Shown here: one piece after another, positions 59,749-64,000 of the stretch
Numbering within the stretch: the first letter of the stretch is position 1
Layout of the letters: every line of letters starts with the position of its first letter
From: Leifsonia shinshuensis
Lineage (GTDB): Bacteria; Actinomycetota; Actinomycetes; Actinomycetales; Microbacteriaceae
Reading direction: 5' to 3'
Length of the DNA: 64,000 nucleotides
Assembly (NCBI RefSeq): GCF_031456835.1
Contig: NZ_JAVDVK010000001.1
Span: 3,038,001-3,102,000, forward strand
Made by a program: the position numbers and the translations under genes
Notes under the pieces: model-generated
What the model saw: only the letters and a program-made list of their open reading frames with translations
The model's database searches: none
Told to the model about the DNA's origin: nothing

Positions 59749-61986
59749 TCATCGGAAGACGCGGACTCCCACGACGGTGGCCCACGCCGACCCGTTCGTG
59801 GCCTCCACGACGACCCGCAGCGCCGAGATGCGCTCGTCGAGTGCCACGTCGTGCGCGCGATGCCGCACCCGGTTACCGGTCACGCTGACGACCGTACGCC
59901 ATCCGTCGGCGGTCTCCACGTCGACGCGGTAATCGCGGACGAGCTCGGGGATGACAGGGAATGGCGTGCGGTGGTGGTGCAGGTTGACGAGGTCTTCGTC
60001 CACGTCGTCGTTGAAGACCAACTCGACCCGTCCGATGCTGACGGCTTCCTTCCAGCGGACCTCGAGGTGCTCAGGCTGGTCGCCCGCCATCTCCGCAGAC
60101 GACCAGAGCGCCGGCCCGCGGTACGGCCGGGCGAACCCGCCGGACACGTTCGACGGCCTGTAAGCCCGGGTGAACGGTGTCGCCTCGAACACCACTGACT
60201 GCCGTCGCAGCTCGGCGGCCGACCATGCATTGGACTGGGGCCGATGCAGGTCGGTAGCCGGTGTCCGGCTGAGCAGCCCGAGGGTGCCGTAGGGCGCTGG
60301 GCGGGGGTTCACCACGACCGACAGTCCGGCGGCACGGCGGATCAGGACCACCACATCCTCCGGCTCCGCCGGCTCGTATCCGAAGTCCGCTTCCAGCATG
60401 CTCAAGCCGCCCTGTACCTCCACCTCGCGGCGGTCGATGAAGCTCACCGGGATGTGATTCTCGCCGCCCGCGGTACTCCACAACTCCACGGTGACGCTGG
60501 TCGAACCCTCGGCCTCGATCAGAATCCGTATCCGGTCTAGACGCGGATCGACTGGAAGGTGCAGCCCGAAGTCGTGCTCGTCCAGCGGGTAGGACACGGC
60601 ATCTTCCTCGACCGCGACGGCGAGCTCCGTGAGGGTCGATGAGGCACTGACCTCCCCCGTCAGTGCGAGGTCGTCGGCCGCCTCCCACGGCACGCCGAGC
60701 ATCGAGGCGTCTCCGCGAAGCAGCAACTCGTGCAACTCCGTCAGCCTTTCGCTACCGATGGTGCGAGGCGGCTCGCCGTAGCGGGCCGCGAGGGCGGCGC
60801 CTGCGCCGGCCGCCTCCCCGGTGACCGCGCAGGTCGCCATGACCCGGGTGGTGCCGAAGGCGACGTGGCTGGCGGAGATGTCGCGTCCCGCCATGAGCAT
60901 GTTCGTGACGTTGCGCGAGTAGAGCGAGCGGAAGGGGATGTGGTAGACGCCGGAGGTGAAGAGGTGCTTCGAGCCCTCGTCTGTCGAGTACATGCCTCCC
61001 GGCGGGTGCAGGTCGATGGACCAGCCACCGAAGCCGATCGTGTCCGGGAATCGGGTCTGCTCCATGATGTCGTTCTGCGTGAGCACGTAGTCGCCGACGA
61101 AGCGTCGGTATTCGCGTTTGCCCGGTACGGAGCCGACCCACTCCAGCGTCAGCGTATCGGCGTCGTAGAGGCCCGAGTTCTTGATGTGATCCCAGATGCC
61201 GTAGACGACGCCCCACAGCTCGTCCCTAATCGCTTCGTTGTCGTGGACGGCATCCAGCTCACCGCCCCATTCGATCCACCAGTAGTCGCATCCGTTGGCC
61301 CGGGTGTCGATCCGGCGGTGGGCGAGGATGCTCGTCGCGGCGATGTCCTTGGTGATCGAGGGCGGCACGAATCTGACAGGCTCGCCCACATCCTTGGTGT
61401 AGAAGAAGAGCGTGCTCCCGAGCATGTTGTCGTCAGGAACCTCGGGCGCCCACTCCTCGCCGTAGACCGATGCGGCCTCGCGTCCGGACGCGTACCAGGC
61501 TCCCGCGAGGTGGCCGACCAGTCCGTCGCCGCTCGCGTCGACGAAGACCGGGCCGGAGAACACGATGCGCTTCTCGGACCCCTGCTGCCACCCGGTCACC
61601 GATCGGATGATCCTCTCGTCGTCGGGCCCCTCGGCGTGGACCTCGGTCACGTCGGTGTTGAGGTAAAGAGAGATCAGCGGCTCCGCCCGGACCGCGTCCA
61701 GCACGACCTGGTCCCAGTAGAACGGGTTGCCTTCCGGGTTCCGGTACTGGTTCTCGAGGAACAGCTCGCCCATCACACCGGTCTCCCTCGCGAACTTCTG
61801 TGCGCCGTGGGCGGTGGCACCGCAGACCCATACCCGGATCTCGGAGCTGGAGTTTCCGCCGAGTACCGGCCGATTGTTGATGAGGGCGACAGTGGCGCCG
61901 GAGCGAGCGGCCCGGATCGCCGCCGCCACGCCGGCAAGACCACCGCCGATGACTGTCACATCCGACACGACGGTGTGTTGCTGCAT
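59749..61986 (-). CDS. Large FAD-dependent oxidoreductase (FAD_oxidored type) with C-terminal discoidin-like domain
   Basis: This 745-residue protein starts with an FAD-binding Rossmann motif (VTVIGGGLAGVAAAIRAARS) and the RPVLGGNSSSEIRVWVCGA segment typical of the FAD_oxidored (PF12831) group found in polysaccharide loci. VFVDASGDGLVGHLAGA and LMAGRDISASHVAFGTTRVM complete the flavin part. The last 170 residues resemble an F5/8-type beta-sandwich (VELVFNDDVDED). No signal peptide, so cytoplasmic. Substrate is unknown. ATG 61986 fits AAGGAG best. Confidence 0.82.
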   Translation of the reverse strand: MQQHTVVSDVTVIGGGLAGVAAAIRAARSGATVALINNRPVLGGNSSSEIRVWVCGATAHGAQKFARETGVMGELFLENQYRNPEGNPFYWDQVVLDAVRAEPLISLYLNTDVTEVHAEGPDDERIIRSVTGWQQGSEKRIVFSGPVFVDASGDGLVGHLAGAWYASGREAASVYGEEWAPEVPDDNMLGSTLFFYTKDVGEPVRFVPPSITKDIAATSILAHRRIDTRANGCDYWWIEWGGELDAVHDNEAIRDELWGVVYGIWDHIKNSGLYDADTLTLEWVGSVPGKREYRRFVGDYVLTQNDIMEQTRFPDTIGFGGWSIDLHPPGGMYSTDEGSKHLFTSGVYHIPFRSLYSRNVTNMLMAGRDISASHVAFGTTRVMATCAVTGEAAGAGAALAARYGEPPRTIGSERLTELHELLLRGDASMLGVPWEAADDLALTGEVSASSTLTELAVAVEEDAVSYPLDEHDFGLHLPVDPRLDRIRILIEAEGSTSVTVELWSTAGGENHIPVSFIDRREVEVQGGLSMLEADFGYEPAEPEDVVVLIRRAAGLSVVVNPRPAPYGTLGLLSRTPATDLHRPQSNAWSAAELRRQSVVFEATPFTRAYRPSNVSGGFARPYRGPALWSSAEMAGDQPEHLEVRWKEAVSIGRVELVFNDDVDEDLVNLHHHRTPFPVIPELVRDYRVDVETADGWRTVVSVTGNRVRHRAHDVALDERISALRVVVEATNGSAWATVVGVRVFR

Positions 61987-62057
61987 CCCGCTCATACTCC
62001 TTCGACTTAAGCCGTGGAAAAAGAATAGCATCTGCCAACGGCTAACATGGCCCAAAG

Positions 62058-62078
62058 GACAAATGATTTGTAGATCGG
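62058..62078. promoter_or_regulatory. Shared motif site 5 (ACAAATGATTTGTAGATCGG)
   Basis: It lies between the divergent oxidoreductase and GH35 starts, 6 bp before the GH35 ATG. ACAAAT/ATTTGT makes it nearly palindromic. Confidence 0.6.
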
Positions 62079-62083
62079 ACAGT

Positions 62084-63823
62084 ATGACGACCTTCACCAT
62101 CGGAGAAAGCGACTTCCTCCTCGACGGCTCTCCTTTCCGCATTCTCTCCGGGGCCATCCACTACTTCCGCGTCCACCCCGGCCAGTGGGAGGACCGGATC
62201 GTCGCTGCGCGCGAAATGGGACTGAACACCATCGAGACCTACGTCGCGTGGAACGAGCACGCCCCCGAGCGCGGTCGATTCGACACCGACGGCCGGCTCG
62301 ACCTGGTTGGCTTCCTCCGGCTCGTACAGGACGCCGGGATGCACGCCATCGTGCGGCCCGGCCCGTTCATCTGCGCCGAGTGGGACAACGGCGGTCTGCC
62401 GGGCTGGCTCACGCGCGACTGCGGAGAGCACATCCGTCGATCCGACCCGGCCTACCTCGACGCGGTGGGGGAGTACTTCGCGCACGTTCTGCCGCTGCTT
62501 GCGCCGCTGCAGGTGGACTCGGGCGGACCGATCATCCTGATGCAGGTCGAAAACGAATACGGCGCCTACGGGTCGGACAAGGGGTACCTGTCCACCCTCG
62601 CTGACTGGATGCGTGCCGCGGGCATCACCGTCCCGCTCACCACGATCGACCAGCCGACCGATCAGATGCTCGCGGATGGCAGCCTTCCTGGACTGCATAA
62701 AACCGCATCCTTCGGGTCGAATGGCAGGGACAGGCTCGCCCGTCTGCGGCGCCACCAGCCGGATGGTCCGTTGATGTGCGCCGAGTTCTGGGACGGCTGG
62801 TTCGACCACTGGGGTGGCCGGCACAACACGACCGATCCGGAGGAGGCGGCGAGGCAGCTCGACGAGATCCTGTCGACCGGAGCCTCGGTGAACATCTACA
62901 TGTTCCACGGAGGCACCAACTTCGGTCTCACGAACGGTGCGAACCACAAGGGGTACTACGAGCCGACGACCACCTCCTACGATTACGACGCCCCGCTCAG
63001 CGAGAACGGCGTGCGTACTCAGAAGTACGACGCCTTCCGCCGGGTGCTTTCCCGGTATACCGAGGTGCCGCCGCTGATGCGTCGCGACCCGGCGGCCTCG
63101 CCCGAGTTCGAGGTCGCGTTCGATACCGCGGCGCGGCTCCTATCCGTGCTGGCCGGGGACGCCGGGGAGTGTTTCGATACAGCGCCGACGATGGATGAGC
63201 TTGGCGCCTACCGGGGACTTGTGCTGTACCGCACGAACGTTCGAGGAGGAGTGCTGAGATTCGGCGAAATCCGCGACCGTGCCCACGTGCTGCTCGACGG
63301 TCGCAGTATCGCCGTACTCGAGCGCGAGCACAACGACCGCGCCGTCGATGTGCCAGATGGTGAAGGTGTACTGGAGATCCTCGTGGAGGATCAGGGGAGG
63401 GTGAACTACGGTCCGCGGATCGGTGAGGCGAAAGGACTTATCGGTCCGGTGACGCTGAACGGCGCCGAAGTGCGCGGGTGGGAAGTGCTGCGGGTGGACA
63501 CGCAGCATCCTGGTCAGTATCTCGAGCGTGGCGGTGGTGATCGTCCCTCGGTGGTCGGTCCGGTGGTCGCGCGCGCGGTGTTCGAGCTTGAGGAGGTCGC
63601 CGACCTCCACCTGTCGACGGCCGGGCTCGGCAAGGGCATGGCATGGCTCAACGGGTGGCCGCTCGGTCGCTTCTGGTCGCGGGGTCCGCAGCAGTCCCTG
63701 TATGCGCCGGAGCCAGCGACGAGAGCCGGGCGGAACGAGCTGGTGGTGCTGGCGCTCAACGGCGCCCTCCCATCCCGGGCACGCTTCCTCGCCCATCCCG
63801 ACCGTGGGCCACTGGAGGCGTGA
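62084..63823 (+). CDS. Beta-galactosidase, GH35
   Basis: This 579-residue cytoplasmic enzyme has GH35 hallmarks: ILSGAIHYFRVHPGQWEDRI near the start, GGPIILMQVENEYGAYG (acid/base Glu), LMCAEFWDGWFDHWG (nucleophile Glu) and NIYMFHGGTNFGLTNGAN. Beta-sandwich domains follow. It should split beta-1,3- or beta-1,4/1,6-galactosides taken up by the ABC importer. No signal peptide. ATG 62084 has only a weak ribosome site and sits next to motif site 5. Confidence 0.94.
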   Translation: MTTFTIGESDFLLDGSPFRILSGAIHYFRVHPGQWEDRIVAAREMGLNTIETYVAWNEHAPERGRFDTDGRLDLVGFLRLVQDAGMHAIVRPGPFICAEWDNGGLPGWLTRDCGEHIRRSDPAYLDAVGEYFAHVLPLLAPLQVDSGGPIILMQVENEYGAYGSDKGYLSTLADWMRAAGITVPLTTIDQPTDQMLADGSLPGLHKTASFGSNGRDRLARLRRHQPDGPLMCAEFWDGWFDHWGGRHNTTDPEEAARQLDEILSTGASVNIYMFHGGTNFGLTNGANHKGYYEPTTTSYDYDAPLSENGVRTQKYDAFRRVLSRYTEVPPLMRRDPAASPEFEVAFDTAARLLSVLAGDAGECFDTAPTMDELGAYRGLVLYRTNVRGGVLRFGEIRDRAHVLLDGRSIAVLEREHNDRAVDVPDGEGVLEILVEDQGRVNYGPRIGEAKGLIGPVTLNGAEVRGWEVLRVDTQHPGQYLERGGGDRPSVVGPVVARAVFELEEVADLHLSTAGLGKGMAWLNGWPLGRFWSRGPQQSLYAPEPATRAGRNELVVLALNGALPSRARFLAHPDRGPLEA

Positions 63824-63830
63824 GCGCTGA

Positions 63831-64000
63831 TCACCGCATCCGGCGCGCCGCTTCGACCGCTGGGACAAACAAGCGCAGGTCGCCTCGGCGTTCCGCTTCC
63901 GCCAAGAGGGTGGATAGGTCGGGGTCGAGCCCATTGCGCAGTGCTCGCGCAGTCGAGTCCGGTTGATACCCGAGCTCCCGGATGGCTGTGAGTACGCGAT
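63831..64000 (-). CDS. LacI-type DNA-binding protein without sugar domain (5' end outside window)
   Basis: The last 56 codons of a minus-strand gene read VLTAIRELGYQPDSTARALR, the end of a LacI helix-turn-helix and hinge. The hinge is followed by only about 35 more residues (NGLDPDLSTLLAEAERRG, then DLRLFVPAVEAARRMR) before the stop. A normal LacI protein continues for some 270 residues. So this is an HTH-only protein or a truncated gene. It converges on the GH35 gene. Confidence 0.7.
   Translation of the reverse strand, partial: RVLTAIRELGYQPDSTARALRNGLDPDLSTLLAEAERRGDLRLFVPAVEAARRMR

Overview
The window is high-GC DNA with dense, short-spaced genes, frequent GTG starts and ATGA/GTGA overlaps. 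Gene content (menaquinone genes, bS22-type basic peptide, ClgR-like regulator, excisionase-type HTH, actinobacterial FprA) points to an actinobacterium, most likely a Microbacteriaceae member close to Leifsonia. The genus is inferred from overall gene character, not from a search.

Layout. 0-2.6 kb: a minus-strand polar amino acid ABC importer (ATPase, lipoprotein, permease cut by the left edge). 2.7-6.6 kb: a divergent ROK regulator / Gfo-Idh-MocA dehydrogenase / GH13 alpha-glucosidase unit. 6.7-21 kb: housekeeping and regulatory genes (SRPBCC, TetR, class A PBP, MarR, methyltransferase, PadR plus an ABC exporter, acyltransferase, receiver-less winged-helix regulator, upp, tadA-like deaminase, CDF transporter, proC). 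21.0-22.1 kb: a PD-(D/E)xK-like nuclease gene bracketed by two near-identical 62-bp palindromes. 22.1-30 kb: Trk/Ktr potassium uptake, small regulators, bS22, glutaredoxin, tandem GntR genes, isochorismate synthase, PPK2. 30.1-36.1 kb: menG, polyprenyl diphosphate synthase, fprA, hydrolase and cardiolipin synthase. 36.2-44.7 kb: YajQ, an iron-box-controlled heme oxygenase, ClgR, tRNA-Tyr, a double HicB-like protein, inositol-phosphatase family protein, a second alpha-glucosidase with its LacI regulator, a cysteine-cluster/pentapeptide-repeat protein and an aldo/keto reductase.

44.8-48.0 kb: tRNA-Thr and tRNA-Met, followed by a degraded integrase tail, a lipoprotein esterase, a secreted protein of unknown function and a decayed copy of the 3' half of tRNA-Met. 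This looks like a roughly 3-kb island left by integration at tRNA-Met.

48.1-64 kb: a carbohydrate locus that reads as a beta-galactan (probably type II arabinogalactan) utilisation system. It has two secreted GH43_24-like exo-galactanases with C-terminal beta-sandwich modules, an ABC sugar importer, GH42 and GH35 beta-galactosidases, a large FAD-dependent oxidoreductase of unknown substrate and an RpiR-type regulator. A MEKHLA-domain protein and a ThrE-type exporter sit inside it. Upstream of every transcription unit here I find an AT-rich motif of the form TNATTTGCAGA; these sites are the best candidates for a local RpiR regulon. The extracellular exo-enzymes would release small galacto-oligosaccharides, the ABC system would import them, and GH42/GH35 would cleave them inside the cell.
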